Positions 1 to 9,990 of a DNA stretch of 64,000 nucleotides are shown here, one piece after another; position 1 is the first letter of the stretch; the number at the start of each line of letters is the position of its first letter. The translations under genes were made by a program, and so were the position numbers. Source of the stretch: Bryopsis sp. KO-2023 (taxonomy: Eukaryota; Chlorophyta; Ulvophyceae; Bryopsidales; Bryopsidaceae); contig BSYQ01000006.1 in the NCBI GenBank assembly GCA_030272585.1, positions 1,513,001 to 1,577,000 of the forward strand. Reading direction: 5' to 3'. The notes under the pieces were generated by a model. That model was not told the origin of the DNA. It worked only from the letters and a program-made list of their open reading frames with translations, and did no database searches.

Positions 1-578
1 GAAGTTTTCCATCCACTGAGTTTATTCGATCATAACAGTGGTGTTTTTTTTTTTAAACTTTTACGAGCATATATAATTGATTCAATTCACAAAGAGAGGA
101 AGGGTGTCCACAATCTGCATCTGTTTTTTGACGCATCGGGCTGACAATATTCACCATCCACTTGGCTGAGCCTTGGCTTTCCTCTCTAGATACACCACCT
201 TTTTTTCCTGGAAACGATGAGCTCTGTGATGATGATTAGAATTCATATGTGGTCAAGGACATCTGACAGTCATGATGCATAACCTATATGATCTGAACAG
301 AAAAGCTCACAAAGTTGGGTTCCCAATTATTTTTTGAAACACCGAGTCTTTCGTTTCGCGGTGCTGGGTTTCGACCGTATTTGTATGGCAATGATGCATT
401 ATTTTCATAGAAGATTGCATCGATGAGATGTGCCATGCTGACAACATTCACCATTCACAGTCTGAGCCATACATGACAGCATCTCTTCACTTACTCTGTT
501 TTTTCGACGAATAAACTATTCTGCGCTGCTTGTTTGTTTACGCCTTCCTGAACGTTATCCTGTTTTATTCTACTGTAG
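1..578. other. No gene recognised; leader or intron of the next exon
   Basis: AT-rich sequence with short tracts of T and no convincing coding exon on either strand. It ends at a plausible 3' splice site (ACTGTAG just before 579), so it is probably the intron upstream of the exon at 579-880. It has no counterpart in the right arm and therefore lies outside the inverted repeat. Confidence 0.5.
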
Positions 579-880
579 GTCACTCGTTCCTGCAATGCCT
601 GGAGCTGGCCCTGTGCTTGCCGACCAAAGGCAATGTCCAGAAAGGGGCATTGGTGGAGGAAAACAGGGAAAAGGGGGACCTCCAGAAAGCTTACTACAGT
701 CTGTTGCATGTCACGGTGTCCTCCAAGCTGGATGGGGTGGTGCTGAAACTTCCTGAGGCGACATTGAAGGTCATTCTGTCGGCAGATGGTTTGCAAAGAA
801 TTGCTGCCTCCATGATACAAGGTGCTGAGAGAAGCACCTTGGGAGTGCAAGGCGTTCATAAGAGAATCTGCATTGAGGAG
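579..880 (+). CDS. Internal exon, possibly exportin-T-like helical repeat
   Basis: An exon bounded by ACTGTAG before 579 and GAG|GTAGGA after 880. It enters in phase 1, leaves in phase 0 and is open throughout (about 100 residues). The product is amphipathic-helical, with a stretch reading AYYSLLHVTVSSKL followed by ASMIQGAE and VHKRICIEE. That pattern recalls C-terminal HEAT-type repeats of tRNA exporters (exportin-T/LOS1), but this is from memory of the family and is weak. The phase fits splicing to the next exon at 1058. There is no homologue in the right arm, where the equivalent exon has a different upstream partner, so this exon marks sequence unique to the left flank. Alternative: a helical domain of unknown function. 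Confidence 0.35.
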
Positions 881-1057
881 GTAGGATTGAGAGTGGTTCC
901 ATAGTACAGAAAGTGGGGAGGGGGAACGGGTTTTTTTTTTCCAGTGGGGGGGTTTCTCATGAATAACCTCTGAAAAAAACCTACTGCAATCAAATGAGAC
1001 ATCAATCTATAACTGGCAAGGAACAAATCTGATAGATAATGGAAACGCTGTGGTTAG

Positions 1058-4000
1058 ATCGAGCTCAATGAGGAACCAGTACACCTCGAGATGGAAGGCG
1101 TTTGGCAGATGATCAAAAAAGCAACACAAACTAAATCAGGCAGCCTGACTCAAATCTGGTCCCTGAAAATTCCACGTGGCGTAATTCGGGATGTGCTGGA
1201 GGGAATGTTGATGTGGATGGATCAGAAGGATTTCCCCAGGCAGACCATGATGAAGTTTCTGTCCAGCAAGAGCGGGGAAAATCAAATCATACTCAACTAC
1301 AATACCCGTGATCTACAATTCAAGGTAGCTTGCTCTCTCAAAATAAAGCACCTAGATGAACCCCCCCTCCCCTTTCATGGACTTCTATTTCAACTGGAAC
1401 TTCTGTTGTTTTTGGGTTCTTTTCTTCTTTTCCCTCAAAAAATGGAGATACTTCTGTCAGGCGATCGCATACGAAACTCAAATGGTGAGTGAGGTGACTC
1501 CTGGAGAAGGAGACAAGAGCCATTTGGGCCTCCCAATTCTCAACATTGTGCAAAAAAACAAGGCAGGCACCAGTTTCGACGTGTCCATTGTCTACGATTC
1601 ACCCTCCTTTGCAGCAAAAGCTGTTTTGGAGGCGGTCGGATCTGAAATAGACTTGGTTGCGTACATCACTGAAGGAACTTCACAGCACAGCATGGTGGGT
1701 GAACTAATTGGACAAATGATATATTTCCCCACTCCTTAGTGAAGAAATATGGGGGTTTCCTTGTATGCTTTGCCCGGATTTCCTGAATGGATCGATGGGA
1801 TTTTGTCTGATCAGTTTGTTTGTGATTCGATGTGGCAGGTCAGAGTCAAGAATGCGATGGCTGGTCCAATCAACACCAAGTTGATTGTCCCCAACTGCCC
1901 CGAAACAGTCAAACCTGGCGAATGCAGAATCAGAATCATGCCGGTACAGAATTCCAAGCCATTGTTGAATGAGTTCTGAACCTCGTATTTCTGTCCAGAA
2001 AACGATACTGCCAAGAGAACCGGAATTCGATGCTGGGTTGCTGAGAATGCACAACTTGTTTTGCCCAGGGCTACATCCACCAACCGGATAAAATTGGAAT
2101 CGTGTCCCAATCTGGAACCCTCTCCTACAAGGTAACATCCTTCACTGCAAAAATGCGCTTCGAATCACACAAAGTTTTTCTGTTTTTTGGATGGGTATTT
2201 CAAGCCACTGATCTGGAGCAAGAGAATCATGTTTGGTTAGAGAGTCTATCCGATCATGAAGTCAATGCCCTTTTCTTGGTAGGTGGTTTTCCAAACGGGC
2301 CCCAGACAATCCACGGTCGTCGGCATCGATGGCGATCCATTCCATGGAACAAACTTTATCGATGCAGTATTGAAGAAATTTGAGAAGGACCCACAGGTGG
2401 GTTTGATTGTTGCAAACCCTCTTATTAAAGGTTCGGGGGTTGTAACCTTTACGAACTCTGAACAACGAATCTATTCAAAAAATATCTCTTTTAAGAAAAG
2501 ACTAAATGTGCGAATAATGAATCTCTTAGCCAGCCAGGATCTCTGTCTTTTGAAAAAGATCTGTCCTCACAGGAACTCAATGCTACATATGTAAAATACA
2601 TTTTTTGGGAAAATGAAAATGCTTGGCTTGAAATCTGTGGGGCGTTGCTGAAAAAAATGTTATATTTTTGTGTGTTTTTATGTTTTCTCTTTTGGCTAGA
2701 CTGTGGGAAGAATGATGATCGAAGATATTGCCAGATCTGCTGAAAAACATGCCATCCAGTTCATCAAGGCCAGCGGAACCAATAAACCTGTAGTGTCATC
2801 GATCGAAGGTAGCTCATACATTTTCACATTTTCATCCAAGTTCATCATCAGAAAAAGAGAAAAATAAAAGTTTTCAAATAAGTGATTTTGAGAAATATGT
2901 TTATAGCACCTCGGTTATTTCCCCTTGCACCAGGACAACTCCTGGTCCTCCAAAAAAACTTCACACAAGAAATCTGTTTTAATGAATTTCACCAGCCCAA
3001 GGAAGAGAAGAATGCATTACAATCTTTGAACTACTCAAGCCCCCAGTAGAATAATTTCTAATTTTTATCAAGTTTTTTTTTCTAATTTTCCTCACTGTGG
3101 ATTTAATCCAAGTAGGGTTCGTCTTGTTTTTGTGTTTGTGATGATGTCTCAATGTTCTTTCTTCCTCCAGGTCTGACTGCTCCTCCAGGTCTGACCATGA
3201 AGAAGCCCTCTGTCCAAATCCAGGATTGCAACATTGTTGGCCTTCTCAAGGACTGCTTGTCCTTTGAGAACGGTAGCACCGGTGCCAACGGTACCATTGT
3301 GTCGAAAGCTAGCCGATGGCCAACAATGAGGGTTACAGACAAGGAGCAAATCCAGATCGAGACTGATGACAATTTAATTCCCAACGAACATTCTGAACGA
3401 GAGAAAGAAGTTTCAGTGGTGGTGGAGGAACCCATGGACAACGAAGGGAGCAATTCACAAGGGCAGGTATGTGCAGAAAAATTTCCCCTCCAGAAAGTTT
3501 GTTTTTTTGGTGTGAACCCACTTGGTGGGATATTTCAAAGGATGCCAGTTTGTATGGTATTATGACCCTGTTCCCAACAATCATCGACCCCTTGAAAAAA
3601 AACATATTTTCAATTTTCTTAAAATTTGTTTATGTAATTGTTTTGGTTGCTGAGTTTTCGTAAGGATTGTTGATCTTTTATTGGGTGCTTCGACATCCGC
3701 GGTACTTGTTCACTATCACTTGAAATAATTTCAGTCTTTTTTAGTCTTACGAGGTGGTCCTCAATGTTTTGGCTTTTCTGAATGATCCTTTGATAATAGT
3801 TTTTCAAATTTATGTAATAGAGAACCCTAATTTCTGGTTATCATGACATTGTTTTGGAAGATGTGTTTGCATTGTTTTTGATCTCAAGAATAATGGGACC
3901 CAGAGTTGTTTAGTGACAGCCATTTATTTATTTATTTATTTATTTATTTATTTGCTAGTTAGTTGCCAGCTAGTTGCTTGGATTATTGGTGGGGATGTCG

Positions 4001-4819
4001 AGATTGTTATGACATTGTTTTGGAGGATTTTCTTTGCGTTCTTTTTGATCTCAAGAATAATGGGAGCTGGAGGTGTGGGGCGGAAACTATTCGGTTTGGG
4101 TGGTTTTGTTGAACTTCGTTTTCTGTTATGTTTTTTCCCTGTCGTGCAAAATTGTGTTTAATTATTAATCGACTTTTTTTGGTTCTGTATTTGTATCGTT
4201 CGCCAAAACGACCACAGCGTCTACCAAGTCTGTCTGGGACTGTTTATGTACTACTAGTACTCGACTTTGACTACCTGGCCTTAAAAGTTCCAGTTCCTTT
4301 TACTAAGATATTTGTTGTAGATCACATCATCACATCACGCACAACCTTACAAAGTTAATTTACACAGCGAAGTTCAAGTTTCTCCATTCATGTTGTCCTT
4401 TTTTAAATCTGTTCATCCATCTATCAAAAAATAATGGTATCAATCAAAGCGATTTGTCATTAAAGACGTCAAAGACGTCAAAACCTCTAACAATCCAACA
4501 AACAACCCAAAAAAAAACTTAAAATCAATCTCTTGAAATGCAATTGACAAACGAACGGTGCATTGTCTAGGCACGAAGTCCTCTTCGTCACGAAATTCTC
4601 AAAGAAACGAAGCCATACCAATTCTTCACGAGTTTACGACGGGCTAACATTTGGGATGACGAAATAATGAAACATCATTTCTGCATGATTGAAGAAGAAT
4701 TGCCAAACTGCCGAAATTTACGAGAATTTGTGTTGAAAAAAGATTTGCTTCTTCGTATTCAAGACGCTTTGATTGAAAACGACAATTTCTATTTTACAAT
4801 TGAACACAGAATGTATTAG
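1058..4819 (+). CDS. Succinyl-CoA ligase alpha-like mosaic gene, left-arm copy
   Basis: Exons I read: 1058-1324, 1461-1694, 1839-1943, 2069-2131, 2283-2396, 2700-2808, 3171-3466 and 4571-4819. Introns are GT-AG and phase 0, except the phase-1 intron after 2808. The joined frame has no stop until 4817. Exons two to seven match the alpha subunit of succinyl-CoA ligase (substrate: CoA, nucleotide, succinate): LGLPILN, YITEG, PNCPE (usually PNCPG), [38 protein letters not shown]. The usual N-terminal CoA-binding GxTGxxG exon is absent, replaced by a helical exon (1058-1324) of unknown origin. The segment that should follow TAPPGR, with the phosphorylated histidine (GHAGAI), is also missing, so enzyme activity is unlikely. 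The last exon (82 codons) is unrecognised. The long intron before it (3467-4570) may hide another exon. Exon sizes match the right-arm gene closely, yet residues differ freely. Confidence 0.55.
3922..3953. repeat. (ATTT)n microsatellite in the last intron
   Basis: Eight near-perfect ATTT units inside the 1.1 kb intron between 3466 and 4571. The mirrored right-arm site (about 40217-40250) has a shorter AAAT tract interrupted by other bases. The rest of this intron shows no exon I can support. Confidence 0.9.
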
Positions 4820-4834
4820 AACACAGAATGTAAA

Positions 4835-5036
4835 ATGGATGCTTCTTTCGCCGTGTCTGACACTGAATTATCGAGAATGAAATGGGAATGGGGATTGGCA
4901 GCGCGATTTTGCTTGTCTATTATTTGCTTGTGTATTCTGGAAAGCGCAGCTTCTTCTTCTTTTTGGAGGACCTATCGCAACGCTGATGATGGGAACTTGG
5001 AGAAGGCCGATTCTTTCGCCAGGAGGTGAGGGACAG
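4835..5036 (+). pseudogene. Membrane-segment exon, left copy, frameshifted
   Basis: Starts MDASFAVSDTELSRM sixteen bases after the stop of the previous ORF. It encodes a hydrophobic stretch (RFCLSIICLCIL) and ends at a consensus donor (GGACAG|GTAAGA). It is 202 nt long against 201 nt in the right arm. The extra base in the CTTCTTCTTCTTTTT tract shifts the frame, so the glycine-rich tail seen on the right is lost. The exon is in frame with the upstream exon, separated by one TAG. A second conserved open stretch (about 5075-5200, containing VVKFLNNTGGVLIVSKDLF) follows in both arms but its splice phase does not fit simply. Function is not recognised; a signal-anchor or first transmembrane exon of a lost gene is my inference. 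Confidence 0.45.
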
Positions 5037-5209
5037 GTAAGAAAACAGCCCACAGTGGAATTTCACTTTCACGTTTTGCCATCGAAGTTGTAAAGTTCCT
5101 GAACAATACTGGTGGCGTCCTGATAGTATCGAAGGATCTTTTCCCTGTGGCCGGTTTGTGGGTAGCGATTCGCAGGTGCATGAATCCATTTTATTCACTG
5201 CGATAGTGT

Positions 5210-5967
5210 GAGAGGATTAAATATGTTGATCAACAATTACATTAAAGAAAAATTCGTGCCCTGTGGCAAAAAAAAAGTAAACGAACAGCACACCCGCAGC
5301 AAAAAAGTGGATGCACAGCACCCCTATAGTCCCTAGAAACATCCAACAGAAAGGCATGGAATTATCTACTTCAAGGAAAAAAATTTCTTCCACCAATAAT
5401 AATGCAAAAAAAAAAAGACTTGCGACACTAGGAGGTTATGAGTACACTACCAAAAATACCCCCACCCCCACCCCAAGTTGTAAGTCGCACTAAAACCTAA
5501 ACCTCACCCCAGGAGGAGAACATCAACAGCATGTTTCAAGTCCAGCGTGCACGAATGACTGCAGCAGATCCAATCACTTGGGAAAAAAATCAAAAAGAAT
5601 CTAGAAGACAGCACAGAGCCACGTAAATAAGTGACTATTCCTTTTTTTTGCCTTGGTGGTGGGACTTTCTGCCGCTTGGCCTCTCACCTCGAAAATATCA
5701 GAGGTCCTTGATTTTTATTGCTGGAAATTATGATAAGCATTTTGACATGCTCTGGCATCTCTCCGAGGATAGAGGCTGGCAGGTTGAACCCACGATTCAA
5801 TTGAATCTTTGCAACGATTTGGGGTCGATCGCTTACTTTTCAGTCGGTTTAAGAAAATAAAAATAAAAAAAGGCTTTTCCTATTTTGGGACCAAAAAGTC
5901 TTTCACAAAAAAATCCATCTTTTTCTATATCTTGTTATTGACCTCTCCAACAACCGGAAGGGTGACT
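5210..5967. other. Non-genic stretch inside the left arm
   Basis: Homology to the right arm continues to about 5280 and resumes near 6265. The stretch between is A-rich, with short runs of A and CCCCA. I see no open exon with credible splice sites on either strand. The equivalent right-arm interval (about 38105-38830) is different sequence of similar size. Confidence 0.5.
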
Positions 5968-6068
5968 GCGCTGGCGGTATGCTTAACACATGCAAGTTGA
6001 ACGAATTTAACTTTTTTTCGAAAAAGAAAAATTAGTAGCAAACGAGTGAGTGATGGAAGAATCGAGGA
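5968..6068 (+). rRNA. Fragment of plastid-type 16S rRNA 5' end
   Basis: The run GCTGGCGGTATGCTTAACAC, then ATGCAAGTTGAACGAAT, and after a short A/T-rich variable segment GCAAACGAGTGAGTGATGG, matches the beginning of bacterial/plastid small-subunit rRNA (E. coli counterpart: GCTGGCGGCAGGCCTAACAC, ATGCAAGTCGAACG). The TATGCTTAACACATGCAAGTTGAACG wording is typical of plastids. Only about 100 bases are recognisable; the rest is missing or decayed. It is a nuclear insertion of organelle DNA, not a functional rRNA gene, and is absent from the right arm. Confidence 0.75.
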
Positions 6069-6130
6069 TTCTTGAAAATCCTCTACAATTTAAAACAGAA
6101 TTAAAAAACCACCATTGTTTTATATTATTA

Positions 6131-6213
6131 GGCGGACGATGGGAATTGAACCCACGACTAGAGCTGCAATCTTGTAAGTAAAAATCTAATGATAAAATAT
6201 CTTAACCTTGAAA
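6131..6213 (-). tRNA. 3' part of an organelle-type tRNA (fragment)
   Basis: On the minus strand the sequence ends with a good T-arm (GTGGG-TTCAATT-CCCAT) followed by an acceptor strand CGTCCGCC. The TTCAATTCCC wording is typical of organellar tRNAs. The matching 5' acceptor strand (GGCGGACG) is not found at the right distance and I cannot fold an anticodon arm, so identity is undetermined; trnH has a similar acceptor. It lies about 60 bases from the 16S fragment and was probably brought in with it. Confidence 0.45.
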
Positions 6214-6229
6214 CTCTACATTAAAACGT

Positions 6230-6956
6230 ATTTGACAAAAACTAGAAATACAAACCTTTGGGACCCCGATGGAATAGCACCACTTGCACTTACAACATCC
6301 GATTGTTCTGCAAGCAATCCTTGGGGTATCTTGCTGCACTTTTCACTTAGATCAGGGACAGCACTGTCAATGTCAGCATAACCAGTGGTTACTAACCACC
6401 CCAAATCCCATCTCGGCAGGCACCCCTCCCTGACAATTTCGGAAGGTCCAGCTGCAAGGCTGCGCCTTGGGACACACAGTCCAATATGTGCTAGAGGCCA
6501 TCATTCAAAGGGAATGTATCGGCATTCAGCAGCATGGAATCCGTGGAACTCGAGATCTTTCGCAATTGCTGGCGTTGTGGAGCCGCCGCCGCAACGCACC
6601 ATCTGAATCGAAACGTGCCTACATCAGGTTAGTCTTCAACTCAACTGCATGCGCAGAATCAAAACGACCCTTCCCCTCTTCCCAAGCGCAACGTTAAAGC
6701 CGTAAAAGTTTCTTTTTTTTTCACCGGAATTCATTTGGGCCTCGGTGCCAGTGATCTGAGTGGCGGCAAGTAGCACGAGCATCACAAACCAACTCCATGT
6801 TGGAGCGCGAAAGGCTGCGGTGTGAAGCGTAGGTGCATTTGCTGCCACGGGGGTGAACACAGTTCCCAACAAAGGGGAAACAAGGGGACAAGGAAGGGAG
6901 CTTGATTTGTGATCGGTTTCTGTAGCGAAAGCCCCAACTGAAGGTGACTCTGGCAT
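6230..6956 (-). pseudogene. Decayed exons with a signal-peptide-like segment, left copy
   Basis: On the minus strand an open stretch (6956 to about 6720) holds FRAPTWSWFVMLVLLAATQI followed by TGTEAQ, i.e. a hydrophobic core with an AxA-like cleavage site. Further along (about 6600-6230) are conserved residues LQLDLPKLSGRGACRDG and KCSKIPQGLLAEQSD, interrupted by stops here but more open on the right arm. The position is odd: the secretory-type segment lies 3' of the beta-helix N-terminal piece on the same strand, so exon order looks scrambled. Probably a remnant of the same secreted beta-helix family; not certain. Confidence 0.4.
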
Positions 6957-6999
6957 CGCAGGTCCTACGTTAAGTATCAGAGGAGGTTGCGATGTGGCG

Positions 7000-7485
7000 A
7001 ACCACCGTATTGCTGAGGCAAGTTGCTCACTTGAACAACGTTGGAGAGTGTTGACAAAGAGAAAACGAAGACCCAGTGTTGTTCCTGGCTGTCACATTCC
7101 ACAGCCTGAATCCAGACCTGGCAGTCCTCCACCAACGTTTTCGCTTCCCTCGAGTTTTGCACATGAGTCCAGGCACCTTATCTTGAAAGCTCCTTTTCGT
7201 TGGTCTTCGGGACACTGAACTGTTGCTCCGTTTCCTTCTATGGTGGTGGGACTCCCGAATTTCACGGAATCGTCCAGCACCAGCTCTGCCAGATCGAATT
7301 CCAGGACCCCACCAACAGGCAGGAAATTTGCCAACGTCTCAACGTCGTTGTTCAGCTTCTTCAGCGTGGAGGTGTCCAAAATCACTCGCGCAGAAACTCC
7401 GACTACCGCGCGCACGGCCTCGCACCCCGACCCACCTATAGGTGATAGCTATCACCCAGCCGCACAAGACGTTGAATTCCCGTTC
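7000..7485 (-). pseudogene. Inverted N-terminal piece of a beta-helix surface protein, left
   Basis: Minus-strand frame with RAVVGVSARVILD, LNNDVETLANFLPVGGVLEF and IEGNGATVQCPEDQRKGAF, then RLWNVTARNNTGSS. The third copy (47502 onward) carries the same residues followed directly by GGVIAALNNSEATI on the same strand. Here the continuation (GPVIAALDNSEAVI) starts at about 7486 on the opposite strand. The N-terminal portion was therefore inverted in place, splitting the gene. Parallel beta-helix proteins of this type are usually secreted or cell-surface; no enzyme motif is visible. Confidence 0.6.
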
Positions 7486-7764
7486 ATCCGAAATTTTTTG
7501 GGGGGACCAGTCATCGCCGCTCTGGATAATTCAGAAGCAGTAATAGTGGATTCCATTTTCACCACAAATGTAGCCTTGTTAAGTGGAGGTGCCATTTTTT
7601 TTTTGCAAGAGACCAATGTGACAATTAGGGAAAGCACCTTTGAATGGAACAAGGCCAGTGGGCAGGGAAGTGCAGTTTTTGCTGAGTTGATTTAGTTAAA
7701 ATTTGAGCTCCCATATTAAAATGGGAGGATACACCGTGCCGGTATTGTTTGGCAAACATATATA

Positions 7765-7796
7765 TGCATCAATAATCTATATAGATTATTGATGCA
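7765..7796. repeat. Perfect 32-bp palindrome, left arm only
   Basis: Arms GCATCAATAATCT and AGATTATTGATGC around ATAT, plus one outer T/A pair, with no mismatch. The mirrored right-arm site (about 36597-36625) has only one half. It is within former intron or flanking DNA, so it disrupts no exon. Confidence 0.9.
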
Positions 7797-8060
7797 AACA
7801 AACTATGAATATTTTGACTTCATTGCATTTTGAAATTCCAAGTTTGGGAGTAAAACAATACCATGAAGTTTACATGCCGTAGTTGGGCGATACCCTCAAA
7901 ACGTTTGCTGGTCCGTTTCTTTTTGGGATTGCCTTTTCTTCAATATCGAAGCTTGCTTTTTTAAAACTCCATCTTGGTAGGACAGTGAAAATGGTACATA
8001 TCTTCAGTGTTTTTTTTTCCCTCCAACTGATGTATGTTCTTTCTCAAGCAAGACATATCG

Positions 8061-8082
8061 TGTGTGTGTGTGTGTGTGTGTG
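8061..8082. repeat. (TG)n microsatellite at an intron 3' end
   Basis: Eleven TG units immediately before the second beta-helix exon, where a pyrimidine tract would be expected. The mirror site at about 36272-36290 is a shorter (CA)n; the third copy has only a few TG units (about 48548-48556). Confidence 0.9.
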
Positions 8083-9990
8083 AGACCAGAGTCTGGACTT
8101 TGAGAAGAACTCTCAGGTCCACATTGTTGGTTCCGCATTTAAAGACAATAAATCTATCTTGGGTGGAATTCTTGATCCCGGTCGAGAGGGGGATGCACTG
8201 TATTTTTCTGGCCAGAATTTGATAGTATCAATCAAAAGTTCCAACTTTGAACATGACTGAGGTCTCATTCGTGGAGCCACCTATGCCACGAAATTGTCCC
8301 AACTGGAAATGCTATTTTTTTTGTTGATAACAAAGCGACAGGGGGGGGTATTGGGGGTGGGTTTTCTTTTTTGCCTCTGAAGCAACTCATGCAACTCATG
8401 CAGTCTTGGATGTGTCCAAGAGCCTCTTTCTCAGAAACGATGCTTTTAGACGTGGAGCTGTAGCCACAAAGGTGTGAAATGTCTTGTAAAAAAAGTTCAT
8501 TTGCGTTATCTTTGGTAAAAAGTTGATGACCTGTCCAACCATTCAGAAAAAAATATTCACAATTGTTGAGGCTTTCAATCGTGATTTGAGTTTCCCAATC
8601 GTGGGATTGCAACTGTTACTGATTGAAGGGGCAACTCTTGTTTGTCTTTAGTCCAAGACGGTTGTGAGAATGATCGATGTGATATCTGACAGCAATCAGG
8701 GGAATATCAATGGAGGGGCTGTATATGCTTTCGCCACAAAAATCAATGATTTGGATGTTGGTTTGAGACTGGAAATCCAAGGATGTCTTTTTCAAAACTT
8801 TTTGGCGAATAGGAAAGGAGGTGGTATTATGTCTTTCCAAGATGAGGTGGGAAACTGTTGCCGTGTGCAAGCTTTAAAGAAAAAACATATCAGTCATTTA
8901 TCTCATTTATTTTTGAATGTCCTTTTCGGGATACTTATTTAAGTTCGACCATCAAATCCGTTATTGTTCTTCCAGATCGAGGTAAAAAGGGTGGAGCTAT
9001 ATTTCTGTTTGGAGGGGATAAGGGCAATGGGAATGGGGTGGAGCCTTGTATGCCACAGTAAGCGCCCTCGCAGTGTCCTCACCATTTTTGGTTTCTTTTT
9101 CTTACAGCAGAACATGCAACAGGTAGTTCAACTGAAAAATGGAGTGTGGAGCGTCTGAACGAAATATCTATCCACCTGTGATAAACAGGAACCAACCTCA
9201 CAAACTCATGAGAGTCGATTTTTATCCAACCTCTTTCATGAATTAGGACTGCCCCTCCGTTCTCGTTTTTTTTTGTTGCGATGTTGCCATAGGCAGGGAA
9301 GCTCACCCAGATTCATTCCCTTCTCGCACATCGATCCTATTCATTTCCAGGACGAAAAGGAGTGTTTGTTTCAGAATGGAAGGCCACAATAACTCTTCAT
9401 TCTTGGGTTTTATTGAAAACAAGGCTAGTGAAAAATCAGGTGGAATGGTGGGGGGAATGGTGATGGTGGTTCAAAGGGTGGTTTCAGAAATGGGAAACTG
9501 TTCTTTTTTCAAAAACGAGGCAGGAAGTGGAGGAGCTCTGTCCATTGAAGATGTGTGGCAACTGACAGTGCAGGAGTCCAATTTTTCGCTGGGATAGACC
9601 CTCACAGGAGGGGAACTGACAGTTGTTGCACGACCGTTTCTTGAATTATCATTAAATAATACAGTATTTACTAAATACAAAGCAAGGTGGGGAGGTGCTG
9701 CCTCATTCACTTGCTCCGGGGAAATTGATGGATTGGGGATTTTGTGGTCATTCAAGCACACTTTTCAGAAAACCTTGCGACAGATGGAGATGGGGCCATC
9801 GATCTGAAAGGTATTTCTTTTCGTTGTCGATCCTGCTATTTTGATCCTGCTATTTTTATTTTGTGCTGGCGATAATAGACATGCAATTGGGGTGGGAGAT
9901 GCAATAAGAACCCAATTATGAGGCCCGTGCATCGAGGCATACTTGGAAATGCAAGTCCCGTTTGTTTAGTGGAAACAACAAGGCTGCAAC

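Larger units (their letters stand above)
7486..9990 (+). pseudogene. Body of beta-helix surface-protein gene, left copy
   Basis: Exons with repeated beta-helix rungs (GGAI/GGAV, FxxNxA, ATxxDS): about 7486-7695, 8090-8471, 8652-8846 (65 codons, clean AG and GTGGGA borders), about 8976-9130, and 9376 to about 9800. Damage: the donor after the first exon (GAG|GTAACT in the third copy) reads GAGTTGATTT; the second exon has stops and a frameshift; a TAG at 9595 follows the residues SNFSLG where the third copy reads through; part of the fourth exon is deleted. The right arm shares the TAG and the lost donor, so the gene died before the arms separated. Family: right-handed parallel beta-helix repeat proteins, common in protist surface-protein expansions. 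Confidence 0.65.

Noticed and set aside
4538-4570. ATG at 4538 (39621 on the right) followed in frame by TAG and a long ORF, suggesting amber recoding
   Set aside because: TCTAG|GCACG is a good 3' splice site in both arms, and the exon phase (0) matches the upstream exon, so the TAG is most simply an acceptor.
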